Below are positions 7,432 through 15,161 of a stretch of DNA of 21,120 bases, piece by piece. The translations under genes were made by a program, and so were the position numbers. Location of the stretch: positions 1 to 21,120 of IMG/VR virus record IMGVR_UViG_3300024252_000100; one strand, 5' to 3'. Every line of letters starts with the position of its first letter. Positions within the stretch are counted from its first letter, which is position 1. This DNA comes from a virus. Below the pieces are notes generated by a model. The model was not told the DNA's origin, ran no database searches, and saw nothing but the letters and a program-made list of their open reading frames with translations.

Positions 7432-8808
7432 ATGAGTTTAAATACAAACTTTTCAAAATTTGGAAAGCCTTTTCAAGAAAAAGTTTTTCAATCAATGTTG
7501 TCAGATCAACTCTGGGCTGGACAAATGATCGAGGTTGTCAATCCTGAATACTTTGATCTTAAGTATTTGTCTTTTTTATGTGGAAAATATTTTTCATACT
7601 ATAAGAAATACAAAACATTTCCAACACTTACAATTCTTATTACAATTATCAAAGAAGATTTAACTAACTCAAAAGATCACGTTTTGAGAGACCAAATTAT
7701 TGAATATCTTCATCGTATGAAAACAAATCCAGACATGGGTGATCTACAATATGTTAAAGATAAATCACTTGAATTTTGTAAAAGGCAAGCTTTTCGTGAA
7801 GCTTTAGAACAAAGTGTTGAATTAATCCAAACAGAGAAATATGAATCTGTTTTAAATATCATGAAAGAAGCAATCTCTGTAGGCATGCCAAACTCTTCAG
7901 GTCACAATTTCTTTGATGATATCGAAGCAAGATTTGTTCAAATCAACAGACAAGTCTGCCCTACTGGTTTAGATAGACTTGATGCGCAAGATATTTTAAG
8001 AGGTGGTTTAGGCAGAGGTGAACTTGGCGTTATTGCAGCTAATACAGGTGTAGGTAAATCACACTTCTTAGTTGCAATGGGATGTGCAGCTATGAGAGCT
8101 GGCAAAAATGTAATACACTATACATTCGAGCTATCAGAACATGATACTGGAAAAAGGTATGACTCTAATTTGTGTAACATTCCTTCAAATGAAATTATTG
8201 AACGTAAGAAAGAAGTCATTAATAAATATGAAGGAATGGACTTAGGTAGACTTATTATTAAAGAATACCCAAGTGGTTCTGCTTCTGTTCTTACAATAAG
8301 AAATCATATTGAAAAACTAACACTTAAAGGATTTAAACCAAGTGTAGTTATTATTGACTACGCTGATGTTATGAAGTCTACGAGAGCTTATGACTCTTTA
8401 AGACATGAATTAAAGTTGATATACACAGAATTAAGAAATCTTGCAGGTGAACTAAACATTCCAGTCTGGACAGCTTCTCAAGCAAACAAAGAATCTTCAA
8501 AGGCAGACGTTGTAGGATTAGAAAATCTAGGCGAGTCATACGCTAAAGCACAAGTTGCTGATATTGTACTTTCAATTAGCAGAAAGCCTATGGAAAAGTC
8601 TGAAGGTACTGGACGAATTTTTGTTGCTAAGAACCGTGCCGGCCGTGATGGCTTATTATTTCCTATTAATATTGATACTGCAAAATCTAAGTTTGCAATT
8701 TTAGATGAAAGCTCGTTAACATTAAATGAAGCAATATCACAAGATAATAATTCTATGAAAGAAAAATTAAGAGAAAAGTGGAAAGAGGTAAATAAAAAAG
8801 ATGATTAA
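7432..8808 (+). CDS. Replicative DNA helicase, DnaB/gp41-like
   Basis: A 458-residue hexameric RecA-fold helicase. The first ~150 residues are the helical N-terminal domain that contacts primase in this family. The motor domain shows Walker A AANTGVGKS (202-210), a catalytic Glu in YTFELSEHD (230-238), Walker B SVVIIDYAD (304-312), motif H3 WTASQANK (346-353) with Gln350, and an arginine-rich end, FVAKNRAGRDG (FVAKNR plus AGRDG), supplying the arginine finger region. The C-terminus is a charged helix (KEKLREKWKEVNKK). ATG 7432 follows AAGGA at 7416-7420. The stop overlaps the dUTPase start by 8 bases. No primase or clamp loader is in the window. T4 gp41-type is likelier than a bacterial DnaB because of the gene set around it. 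Confidence 0.88.
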   Translation: MSLNTNFSKFGKPFQEKVFQSMLSDQLWAGQMIEVVNPEYFDLKYLSFLCGKYFSYYKKYKTFPTLTILITIIKEDLTNSKDHVLRDQIIEYLHRMKTNPDMGDLQYVKDKSLEFCKRQAFREALEQSVELIQTEKYESVLNIMKEAISVGMPNSSGHNFFDDIEARFVQINRQVCPTGLDRLDAQDILRGGLGRGELGVIAANTGVGKSHFLVAMGCAAMRAGKNVIHYTFELSEHDTGKRYDSNLCNIPSNEIIERKKEVINKYEGMDLGRLIIKEYPSGSASVLTIRNHIEKLTLKGFKPSVVIIDYADVMKSTRAYDSLRHELKLIYTELRNLAGELNIPVWTASQANKESSKADVVGLENLGESYAKAQVADIVLSISRKPMEKSEGTGRIFVAKNRAGRDGLLFPINIDTAKSKFAILDESSLTLNEAISQDNNSMKEKLREKWKEVNKKDD

Positions 8809-9274
8809 GATTTATTGCAATGAAAAGTTAGATGAAGCATTAGATGACAATGATGTTAAAGATTATGTTCCTGCTTATGGGGGCGAAAGTGCGGGATTAG
8901 ACCTTTACAACTCAGGAGAAAATATTTCTGTGATGCCTTCATCTTCTGATCCTAAAGGTGTAATGATAAGCACGGGTCTTCATGTTTTTACGCCAAAAGG
9001 ATACGTTTCTCTAATAAAAGAGCGAGGATCTATTACAAAGACACCGCTAAAGTATAGAGCAGGAGTAGTTGATGAAGGATATACAGGAGAAATATTTGTT
9101 AATCTTGTAAACATTAGCAGTGAAGAGTATATTATTAAAAAAGGGCAGAAACTTCCTGTGCAAATTATAGTTGTTAAATGTGATAATGAGTATTCTGAAA
9201 TTGGAGAAAAAGAATACTTAACCCTATCCAAATTTTCTAAGAGAAGCACCGGAAAAGTAGGAAGTTCAGATTGA
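8801..9274 (+). CDS. dut: Trimeric-type dUTPase (dUTP diphosphatase)
   Basis: A 157-residue enzyme that hydrolyses dUTP to dUMP and pyrophosphate, keeping uracil out of phage DNA and feeding thymidylate synthesis. The five motifs of the trimeric family appear in order: AGLDLYN (31-37), KERGSITK (motif 2, 72-80 region), AGVVDEGYTGEIFVNLVN (around 88-105, with catalytic Asp), KKGQKLPVQIIVV (motif 4) and a C-terminal RSTGKVGSSD in place of the usual RGSGGFGSTG. Motif 2 reads ERGS where PRSS is common. The start overlaps the helicase stop by 8 bases, and the end lies 17 bases before the reductase ATG. A second dUTP-clearing enzyme of a different fold occurs at 14711-15094. Confidence 0.9.
   Translation: MIKIYCNEKLDEALDDNDVKDYVPAYGGESAGLDLYNSGENISVMPSSSDPKGVMISTGLHVFTPKGYVSLIKERGSITKTPLKYRAGVVDEGYTGEIFVNLVNISSEEYIIKKGQKLPVQIIVVKCDNEYSEIGEKEYLTLSKFSKRSTGKVGSSD
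9106..9133 (+). promoter_or_regulatory. Candidate internal promoter, TGTAAA-N16-TATATT
   Basis: Within dut, TGTAAA (9106-9111) and TATATT (9128-9133) have the standard 16-base spacer. The expected start is near 9140, about 150 bases before the reductase ATG. It is coding sequence and the -10 has one mismatch, so this is tentative. Confidence 0.35.
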
Positions 9275-9291
9275 CAGTAACAAGGAGGAAC

Positions 9292-11709
9292 ATGAAAGTT
9301 ATAAAAAAAAATACAGTTAAACAGAAAACAATAGAATATTTTGATAATGATGAATTAGCTGTAAACGTATGGATGTCAAAGTATGCGTTAAAAGATAAAC
9401 GTGGCTGTTTTTTAGAGGAGACGCCTGATGATATGCATGTAAGGCTTGCAACAGAATTTGCAAGAATAGAGGACAAGTTCAAGACAAATGCAATGTCTAA
9501 AAAAGAGATTTATGATTACTTAAAAAACTTTAAATATATCGTCCCGCAAGGTTCACCAATGTCAGGAATTGGTAATGATTATATGAATATTTCATTATCA
9601 AACTGTGTTGTTGTAGAATCGCCAAAAGATACAATATCATCTATAATGAATAGTGGCAAAGATCTTGCAAATCTATTCAAGAGAAGATGTGGCGTAGGGC
9701 TAGACATAAGTGAATTACGACCTGAAGGTGCGTATGTCAACAATTCAGCAATAACAACTTCTGGCGCTTGGAGTTTTGCTGATTATTTTAGTAATGTGTG
9801 CAGAATGATTGGTCAAAACGGACGTCGTGGTGCACTTATGATATCTATGGATATTAGACATCCTGATATTGAAAAGTTTGTCGTTATGAAAAACGATTTA
9901 ACAAAAGTGACTGGCGCAAATGTATCTGTTAAAATAACAGATGAGTTTATGGAAGCTGTTGATAATGATAAAGACTTTAGACTGCATTTCCCAATCGGTT
10001 CAGAAAGCCCTGAATACGAAAAAGTCATTAAAGCTAAAGACTTATGGGATTTAATAGTTAACTCAGCAACGACAACTGCAGAGCCTGGTTTACTTATGTG
10101 GGACAATATAACAAAAATGTTACCTGCTGAGAGTTACAAAGATGTAGGATTTAAAACTGTATGTACAAATCCATGTGCAGAGATACCTTTGTCTTCATAT
10201 GATAGCTGTAGATTAATATCTATAAATCTTAAGCATATGGTAGAAAACCCATTTACAGAAAATGCAATATTTGACTTTGAGAAACTTAAAGAAGTTTCTC
10301 GTGTAGCAATGAGATTATCTGACGACTTGGTAGAGTTAGAAATAGAAAAGTTAGAGAGCATTCTCAACGTATCAGATACTGACGATGAAAAAGAAATGTG
10401 GGAAAAACTTTTAGTTGCTTGTAAGAATGGTAGAAGAACTGGGTTAGGAACACATGGATTAGCTGATGTCTTGTCAAGATTAAACTTACCATATGATGAT
10501 GAAAATGCAATAGAAATAACAGCAAATATTTATAGGACTTTAAAAGAATCAGCGTATGGTGAGAGTGTTTTGCTTTCAAAAGAAAGAGGATCATTTCCAG
10601 TCTATGACTTTGAAAAAGAAATAGATCATCCTTATTTAAGTCAACTTCCAGATGAGATGTTAAAAGAAATGTCTGAGTATGGAAGAAGAAACATTTCAAT
10701 ATTAACTAATGCGCCAACAGGTAGTGTATCAATACTATCACAGACTAGTTCCGGCTTAGAGCCTGTTTTTAGAAACTCTTATATACGAAGAAGAAAACTT
10801 GGTGACGATTCTAGTGAAAAAGTCGATTTTGTTGATGATTTAGGTGATAAGTGGCATGAATTTGAAGTCTTTCATCATAATGCTAAAGAGTGGCGACAGT
10901 TAAACCCAGGAAAAGATCTGCCAGCATTTTTTACAGAAAGTGATCAGATCAATTGGGAAAAAAGAGTTGAGATACAATCAAAAATTCAACAACACATTGA
11001 TCACGCAATAAGCTCAACTATTAATCTACCTTCAGATACAACGTCAGAAACAGTAAGTAAAATATATCTTGAGTCTTGGAAAAAAGGTCTCAAAGGTGTA
11101 ACTGTTTACGTTGATGGTTCTAGATCTGGTGTATTAGTTACAAGTAGTGAAGAGAAAGAGACGTTTCCTCAAACTCAAGCGCCAAAAAGACCCGAAACGT
11201 TGATTTGTGATATACACCATACAAAAGTTAGAGGAGAAAAATGGGTAATATTGATTGGGTTGTTAGAGAACAAGCCATATGAGGTCTTTGGTGGTAAAGC
11301 TTCTTTTGTTGAAATCCCTAAAAAGATTAGCAAAGCAACATTAGTTAAGAGGACATTTAAAACAAAAATAAGCAAATATGATCTTTGTTTTGGAGATCAA
11401 GATGATCCTACAATCATTAAAGACGTAGTTAAGGCGTTTAACAATCCAAACAACTTAGCTTTTGCAAGAATGATATCACTTAGTTTAAGACACGGATCAA
11501 AAGTCAAGTTTATGGTTGAGCAGTTGCAGAAAGACAAAGATAGTGATATGTTTAGCTTTAACAAGTCTATTGCTAGAATTCTTAAGAACTATATCAAAGA
11601 TGGCGAAGTTCCTACTGATAAGCAATGTGATGATTGTGGTGTAGAAGCTTTAGTATATCAAGACGGCTGTGTAATATGCAGTTCTTGCGGATATTCAAAA
11701 TGTTCTTGA
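9292..11709 (+). CDS. nrdJ: Adenosylcobalamin-dependent (class II) ribonucleotide reductase
   Basis: An 805-residue single-chain reductase converting ribonucleotides to deoxyribonucleotides with vitamin B12 coenzyme. Key residues are present: redox Cys105 (SLSNCVVVE), NPCAEIPL with Asn293, Cys295 (thiyl radical) and Glu297, second redox Cys306 (SYDSCRLISINL), and the phosphate-binding APTGSVS. After residue ~630 a TSCPD-like segment follows (KRPETLICDIHH, then ENKPYEVFGG), and the C-terminus is a cysteine cluster (CDDCG, CVICSSCGYSKCS) typical of class II enzymes that take electrons from thioredoxin-like partners. No small subunit gene is in the window, as expected for class II. I chose ATG 9292 because AAGGAGG (9282-9288) sits just before it; an upstream TTG at 9271 is in frame but poorly placed. 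It depends on cobalamin available in the host. Confidence 0.9.
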   Translation: MKVIKKNTVKQKTIEYFDNDELAVNVWMSKYALKDKRGCFLEETPDDMHVRLATEFARIEDKFKTNAMSKKEIYDYLKNFKYIVPQGSPMSGIGNDYMNISLSNCVVVESPKDTISSIMNSGKDLANLFKRRCGVGLDISELRPEGAYVNNSAITTSGAWSFADYFSNVCRMIGQNGRRGALMISMDIRHPDIEKFVVMKNDLTKVTGANVSVKITDEFMEAVDNDKDFRLHFPIGSESPEYEKVIKAKDLWDLIVNSATTTAEPGLLMWDNITKMLPAESYKDVGFKTVCTNPCAEIPLSSYDSCRLISINLKHMVENPFTENAIFDFEKLKEVSRVAMRLSDDLVELEIEKLESILNVSDTDDEKEMWEKLLVACKNGRRTGLGTHGLADVLSRLNLPYDDENAIEITANIYRTLKESAYGESVLLSKERGSFPVYDFEKEIDHPYLSQLPDEMLKEMSEYGRRNISILTNAPTGSVSILSQTSSGLEPVFRNSYIRRRKLGDDSSEKVDFVDDLGDKWHEFEVFHHNAKEWRQLNPGKDLPAFFTESDQINWEKRVEIQSKIQQHIDHAISSTINLPSDTTSETVSKIYLESWKKGLKGVTVYVDGSRSGVLVTSSEEKETFPQTQAPKRPETLICDIHHTKVRGEKWVILIGLLENKPYEVFGGKASFVEIPKKISKATLVKRTFKTKISKYDLCFGDQDDPTIIKDVVKAFNNPNNLAFARMISLSLRHGSKVKFMVEQLQKDKDSDMFSFNKSIARILKNYIKDGEVPTDKQCDDCGVEALVYQDGCVICSSCGYSKCS

Positions 11710-11727
11710 TATATTAAAACTAGAAGT

Positions 11728-11745
11728 CAGGGTTTTAAAATCCTG
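11728..11745. promoter_or_regulatory. Near-perfect 18-bp palindrome touching the clpP promoter
   Basis: CAGGGTTTTAAAATCCTG matches its own reverse complement at 16 of 18 positions. Its last two bases are the first two of the TGTAAA box of the next promoter. With almost no loop it is a poor RNA hairpin, and no T-run follows, so an operator for a dimeric regulator is more likely than a terminator. Confidence 0.35.
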
Positions 11746-11771
11746 TAAAATTTATAAATCTATGATATAAT
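11744..11771 (+). promoter_or_regulatory. Promoter, TGTAAA-N16-TATAAT with extended -10, before clpP
   Basis: TGTAAA (11744-11749) and TATAAT (11766-11771) are 16 bases apart, and TGA precedes the -10. It lies in the 91-base gap between nrdJ and the ClpP-like gene. Transcripts should start near 11778, giving a short leader containing AAGGAAG. Confidence 0.72.
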
Positions 11772-11800
11772 AATAAAAACACAAAACAAGGAAGTATTTA

Positions 11801-12406
11801 ATGATTAATTTTTTAACTGAGATTTCACCGCTAATTAAAGAGATAGAGCTACATCATGATCCAATCATCATTACAGTAAATGAGTTTAATGAAGAAACAG
11901 CTAATGAATTTGCTACTTTAATGAGTGCAGCACAAAATACAGGACAAAAAGTTGTTCCTGTAGTTATTGATTCGTTTGGGGGACAAGCTTACGCTTTATT
12001 GTCAATGATATCATCAATTAAATCTTCAAAAATACCGGTTGCAACAATAGTAAAAGGAAAAGCTATGTCTTGCGGAGCACTATTGTCTTCTTTTGGGGAA
12101 GATGGTTTAAGATTTATGGATAAAGATGCGACAATGATGATACATGACGTTTCGTCGATGGCATTTGGAAAAGTAGAAGAGTTAAAGTCTGATGCAAGAG
12201 AAGCTGAACGATTGAATAAAAAAGTTTTTACTATGATGTCAAGGAATTGTGGTAAACCTGATGACTATTTTGTAAACTTAATTCATGATAAAGGACACGC
12301 TGACTGGTATCTAGATGCGGTCGAAGCTAAAGAACACAATATCACACAACATCTTAGAGTGCCTAGTTTAAAAGGAAAAGTAACTGTATCTTTTGATCTA
12401 GAATAG
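11801..12406 (+). CDS. clpP: ClpP-like serine protease
   Basis: A 201-residue protein of the ClpP/crotonase-fold protease family. The triad is visible: nucleophile Ser90 in KGKAMSCGALL, His115 in MMIHDVSS, and an Asp, probably Asp168, in HADWYLDAVEAKEHNI. The oxyanion-hole pair is Gly60-Gly61 in DSFGGQAYA. The helix after the His (VEELKSDAREAERLNKKVF) is the usual ring-packing helix. Phage ClpP homologues occur in cyanophages and as head-maturation proteases. No capsid gene or protease-scaffold fusion is near, so its target is unknown. It has its own promoter and ribosome site AAGGAAG. A ~108-base gap follows. Confidence 0.85.
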   Translation: MINFLTEISPLIKEIELHHDPIIITVNEFNEETANEFATLMSAAQNTGQKVVPVVIDSFGGQAYALLSMISSIKSSKIPVATIVKGKAMSCGALLSSFGEDGLRFMDKDATMMIHDVSSMAFGKVEELKSDAREAERLNKKVFTMMSRNCGKPDDYFVNLIHDKGHADWYLDAVEAKEHNITQHLRVPSLKGKVTVSFDLE

Positions 12407-12514
12407 AGCTTTTTGTTTAATTGAAATCTTTAAAGCACTTCAAAACGCTAATGAAGAAGTCAAAGGAATTGTCAATACATACATAAGTAAGAAAAGTTAA
12501 AAAAGGAATTTATA
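12407..12514 (+). other. Gap between clpP and endolysin with a possible gene remnant
   Basis: No promoter of the recurring type or tRNA is visible. From 12402 a second frame stays open to a TAA before 12500 and reads like a coding helix (IEIFKALQNANEEVKGIV, then NTYISKKS), but it lacks an ATG, GTG or ribosome site. It could be a decayed small gene or an extension of clpP lost by a frameshift. AAAAAAGGAA just before 12515 is the endolysin ribosome site. Confidence 0.3.
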
Positions 12515-13309
12515 ATGGAACAATTTTCAACTTTAAATAAAGATAAAGAATATGTTGTATCTTTACAACAAGAAGTAGGCGTTGTAGCTGATGGTGTATA
12601 CGGTCCTAACACACATAGAGCAGTTAGACAATACTACGGTATGCCTATTATGATGCATATGGGTAAAGTAGTGCCTATTGATTCTCCGCTGGAGATTGAT
12701 TGGTCAGCACCTTTATATGAGCTTGATGATGGAACAAAAAACTGGTATAAAAGAAAAGCAGACCCATCAACAATATGTGTTCACTGGGGAGGATTAAATA
12801 CAAGGCACTGTTATAACGTATTTAATCTTGCTAGGGGTCGACACGTTTCGTCTCACTTCTTAATTGGGCGAAATCATAAGACAGGAGAATATGAAATCTT
12901 ACAGTGTTTAGATACAGGACTAGCTGCGTATCATGCTGGAAAGTTTAATAAATATTCTATTGGAATTGATATTTGTATGCATCCAGATGACAAGTATTGG
13001 GAAAAAACTAAAGGTTGGTACCCAGATGCTGAACTTCAAGTATGCAAAATACCTGATAGGAGAGTTAGAGGTCGTAAACTAGTTATGATTGGTGATGATT
13101 TTGCGGATGTGTGTAGAGAGTTTTTGCAGTCGTTAAGAGAAGCTACGAGCCTAGATGATAAACCAGTATGTGAAAGTTTAGATGTAATGTCTGTAAAGGA
13201 AGCGTCTAAATATAGTATTGTAGGACATCACAACATTTCAGCAAAGAAATGGGATGTTATACCTTGGGCAGAAAAACTTTATTATGATCTAGATGGTGAC
13301 ATTGTTTAA
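12515..13309 (+). CDS. Endolysin: peptidoglycan-binding domain plus N-acetylmuramoyl-L-alanine amidase
   Basis: A 264-residue lysis enzyme expected to cut the bond between N-acetylmuramic acid and L-alanine. Residues ~12-42 are a short PG-binding-1 motif (VSLQQEVGVVADGVYGPNTH, then RAVRQYYG). Residues ~85-255 are a zinc amidase of the Amidase_2/PGRP fold: metal His90 in ICVHWGG, HVSSHFLIG (110-118), AAYHAGKF (137-144), YSIGIDIC (147-154), and VGHHNISAKKWDVIP (236-250) carrying the second His and the Asp ligand. There is no signal peptide or membrane segment, so a holin encoded elsewhere would be needed for release. It has no promoter of the recurring type in front and probably shares the clpP transcript. 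Confidence 0.85.
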   Translation: MEQFSTLNKDKEYVVSLQQEVGVVADGVYGPNTHRAVRQYYGMPIMMHMGKVVPIDSPLEIDWSAPLYELDDGTKNWYKRKADPSTICVHWGGLNTRHCYNVFNLARGRHVSSHFLIGRNHKTGEYEILQCLDTGLAAYHAGKFNKYSIGIDICMHPDDKYWEKTKGWYPDAELQVCKIPDRRVRGRKLVMIGDDFADVCREFLQSLREATSLDDKPVCESLDVMSVKEASKYSIVGHHNISAKKWDVIPWAEKLYYDLDGDIV

Positions 13310-13325
13310 TAAAGTTCAATATAAG

Positions 13326-13353
13326 TGTAAAATTATGATTTTTGTCATATAAT
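13326..13353 (+). promoter_or_regulatory. Promoter, TGTAAA-N16-TATAAT, before thyX
   Basis: TGTAAA (13326-13331, wider GTGTAAA) and TATAAT (13348-13353) are 16 bases apart in the gap between endolysin and thyX. Transcription should start near 13360, followed by GAAAGG and ATG 13378. This placement shows that a TTG at 13342, in frame with thyX, is inside the promoter and is not the start. Confidence 0.75.
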
Positions 13354-13377
13354 CTTTATAACAAAGAAAGGATTTAT

Positions 13378-14079
13378 ATGACAAATACACATTATCTTTA
13401 TAACGATAATATAGGAAAAGTAGAACTAGTTCAAAGTATGGGAGAAGATATAACTGTTGTAAACTCAGCAAGAGTGTCTTTTGGTGTACAAAAAGACTTG
13501 TTAGATGAAAAAGATAAGAAACTAATAAATTATCTTATTAAACATAAACATACTTCAACTTTAGAACACAATGTTGCAACTTTTAGAATTAAGGTGCCTT
13601 TGTTTGTTAGATCACAACATCATAGACATAGAACTTGGTCTTATAATGAAGTAAGTAGACGATACACAGATGCAGATCTGCAGTTTTATATCCCTACAAG
13701 TTACAGAACACAACATAATTCAAATAGACAAGCTTCTAATTCTAATGATTTTATTAACCCTCAAATGGATGTATATAATATTGAATTAGAAAGTAGACTG
13801 TGCAATGAAGCAGTATCACATCATATTGACAACTCACTATTACTCTTTGAAGATATGATTAAAAAAGGTGTAGCAAGAGAGCAAGCAAGAATGATTCTCC
13901 CCCAGAATCTATACACAGAGTACTACGCTACAGCTAATCTAAATAACATATTAAAGTTTATTGAGTTAAGAACGCATGAAGGTGCGCAATGGGAAATACA
14001 GCAGCTAGCTAATTTAATGTTAAATATAGTAGAAGAAGTTTGGCCTGTGACTGTTTCTGCATATCGTTCTAAAAACTAG
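13378..14079 (+). CDS. thyX: Flavin-dependent thymidylate synthase ThyX (canonical copy)
   Basis: A 233-residue FAD- and NADPH-dependent enzyme making dTMP from dUMP. The ThyX signature is intact: RHRTWSYNEVSRRY (83-96), with the RHR flavin triad and E91, S93 and R95 for the dUMP phosphate. The second site is also conserved (RMILPQNLYTEYYATANL, then ELRTHEGAQWEIQQLA). Length matches the family. I chose ATG 13378 because GAAAGG lies just upstream and earlier in-frame codons fall in the promoter. It would use the dUMP made by the dUTPases in this window. A second, much altered ThyX lies 1.1 kb downstream. Confidence 0.92.
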   Translation: MTNTHYLYNDNIGKVELVQSMGEDITVVNSARVSFGVQKDLLDEKDKKLINYLIKHKHTSTLEHNVATFRIKVPLFVRSQHHRHRTWSYNEVSRRYTDADLQFYIPTSYRTQHNSNRQASNSNDFINPQMDVYNIELESRLCNEAVSHHIDNSLLLFEDMIKKGVAREQARMILPQNLYTEYYATANLNNILKFIELRTHEGAQWEIQQLANLMLNIVEEVWPVTVSAYRSKN

Positions 14080-14121
14080 TTGTATTACCAGATAATTATT
14101 ACATCTAACAGGAGTTAATCA

Positions 14122-14487
14122 ATGAAAAAGAATATATTACGAGAACGGCATAAAGATTTAGTCAATATGTTAGTAAGATGTAGAATTACTATAGAAGAAA
14201 GAGAAAATCCAACTGTGCTTGATATAATGACTGATATGCGAGCATTAAACGGTGTAGTAACTGTCAGACAAACAAGACCGCTTTCAGAGGTAATATCTAC
14301 AGACAAGCATAGAATAATTGAGCTAAATGTCTCTTATATACCGAAATTTGTTGAAACTAAAGGAAACATATTCCTTGAAGTTGCAAAATCACTAAAAAAA
14401 GTTGAAGGTGTTAAAATTGTTAAAATTATGGAACACGACAACGATATAATCAATGGAAAATTACAAAATAAACCACTTATTTTTTAA
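14122..14487 (+). CDS. Conserved phage protein, ferredoxin-like fold suspected
   Basis: A 121-residue protein with ribosome site AGGAG before ATG 14122. Helix, then DIMTDMRALNGVVTVRQ (34-50), a strand IIELNVSYIP (64-73), helix LEVAKSLKKVEGVKIVKI (83-100) and a closing KPLIF. The beta-alpha-beta-beta-alpha-beta order, with two GV(V/K) turns, suggests a small ferredoxin-like domain. I recall similar proteins as unknowns in marine phage genomes but know no function. It lies between thyX and a pyrophosphatase, so a nucleotide-related role is possible but not shown. Confidence 0.6.
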   Translation: MKKNILRERHKDLVNMLVRCRITIEERENPTVLDIMTDMRALNGVVTVRQTRPLSEVISTDKHRIIELNVSYIPKFVETKGNIFLEVAKSLKKVEGVKIVKIMEHDNDIINGKLQNKPLIF

Positions 14488-14496
14488 AGGAAAAAA

Positions 14497-14727
14497 ATGA
14501 AGTTACACGATAATTCAATTGCACATATTGCTAAAATAATTCAAATGGCTATTTTATCAGGTACAGATATTGTAGATCACTTGAGAATGGTAAGATTTAA
14601 CTCTAATGAAGATGAGTTTCTTATTATTGATGAAGAATATGAAGAGATATTTAATTCTTCGATTGACAAAATGATGAAAAACATACCTGAAACAGAAGAC
14701 AATATTGAGAATGAAAAACAAGACTGA
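14497..14727 (+). CDS. Small conserved phage protein of unknown function
   Basis: A 76-residue protein starting 9 bases after the previous stop, with AAAGGA as ribosome site. The N-terminal MKLHDNSIAHIAKIIQMAIL, followed by SGTDIVDHLRMVRF, is a pattern I recall from many tailed-phage unknowns. A hydrophobic helix leads into a short beta section and an acidic end (ETEDNIENEKQD). No catalytic motif is seen. Its 3' end overlaps the next gene's ATG by 17 bases, indicating coupled translation. Confidence 0.6.
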   Translation: MKLHDNSIAHIAKIIQMAILSGTDIVDHLRMVRFNSNEDEFLIIDEEYEEIFNSSIDKMMKNIPETEDNIENEKQD

Positions 14728-15094
14728 TAAGCTTGAAAGTATATTCACTAAACGTGAATCTTTTATGAATCTTATAAAACTAAAATACCCTTCGGCATAT
14801 AATAATTGGCCTGTTGATATTTCTGATAAAGCTAGTCAAGTTATATTAAGAGAAACAGCGCTTAAAGGCGTTGAGGAGATGTTTGAAGCGCTTGGTCATC
14901 TTAAAAACTGGAAGCCGCATAGAGACACAGATCTTCCTGAGATTAATAGGGAAGAGTTTCTAGAAGAGATAGTTGATGCATTTAATTATTTCTTTTCATT
15001 AATCATCTTGATGGGCGTTGATGTTGATGAATTTTATTGTGCGTTTAACAAAAAAGATGAGATAATAAGAGATAGAATTAGTAAAAATTACTAG
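14711..15094 (+). CDS. All-alpha NTP pyrophosphatase (dimeric dUTPase / MazG superfamily)
   Basis: A 127-residue all-helical protein. Residues 48-63 (ETALKGVEEMFEALGHL) carry the first EExxE-like metal motif with E55, E56 and E59. Residues 80-95 (REEFLEEIVDAFNYFF) carry the second, with E82, E85, E86 and D89. The hydrophobic LIILMGVDVDEFYCAFNKK, then KDEIIRDRI, is the closing helix typical of dimeric dUTPases. These enzymes hydrolyse dUTP, dCTP or other NTPs to the monophosphate. With thyX upstream, dUTP or dCTP is the likely substrate; MazG-like specificity cannot be excluded. ATG 14711 lies inside the preceding gene; TTG 14705 is an alternative start. It ends just before an operator-like palindrome. 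Confidence 0.65.
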   Translation: MKNKTDKLESIFTKRESFMNLIKLKYPSAYNNWPVDISDKASQVILRETALKGVEEMFEALGHLKNWKPHRDTDLPEINREEFLEEIVDAFNYFFSLIILMGVDVDEFYCAFNKKDEIIRDRISKNY

Positions 15095-15097
15095 ATT

Positions 15098-15125
15098 TAT
15101 ATTGTGTGTAAATATACACAATATA
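15098..15125. promoter_or_regulatory. Perfect 10-bp inverted repeat over the -35 of the second thyX promoter
   Basis: TATATTGTGT (15098-15107) and ACACAATATA (15116-15125) are exact reverse complements separated by 8 bases holding most of the TGTAAA box. It directly follows the pyrophosphatase stop. It could be an operator for a dimeric repressor or activator, or an RNA hairpin ending the upstream transcript; the following bases are T-rich but not a clean T-run. Confidence 0.45.
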
Positions 15126-15134
15126 TTTTATAAT
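15107..15134 (+). promoter_or_regulatory. Promoter, TGTAAA-N16-TATAAT, before the divergent thyX
   Basis: TGTAAA (15107-15112, wider GTGTGTAAA) and TATAAT (15129-15134) are 16 bases apart. Transcription should start near 15141, leaving a short leader with AAGGAG (15149-15154) before the TTG start of the next gene. The -35 is inside an inverted repeat. Confidence 0.75.
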
Positions 15135-15161
15135 AAATGGTAAATAACAAGGAGAAAAAAT

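Noticed and set aside
9271-9291. TTG start extending nrdJ by 7 codons
   Set aside because: The Shine-Dalgarno AAGGAGG lies after it and directly serves ATG 9292.
10364-10699. 111-codon open frame on the minus strand within nrdJ
   Set aside because: It lies wholly over a well-supported reductase frame, is low-complexity (Leu/His-rich) and has no ribosome site; a shadow of the coding strand.
13342-13377. Upstream TTG start extending thyX by 12 codons
   Set aside because: The extension covers the TATAAT of the promoter and would begin upstream of the transcript start; ATG 13378 has a ribosome site.
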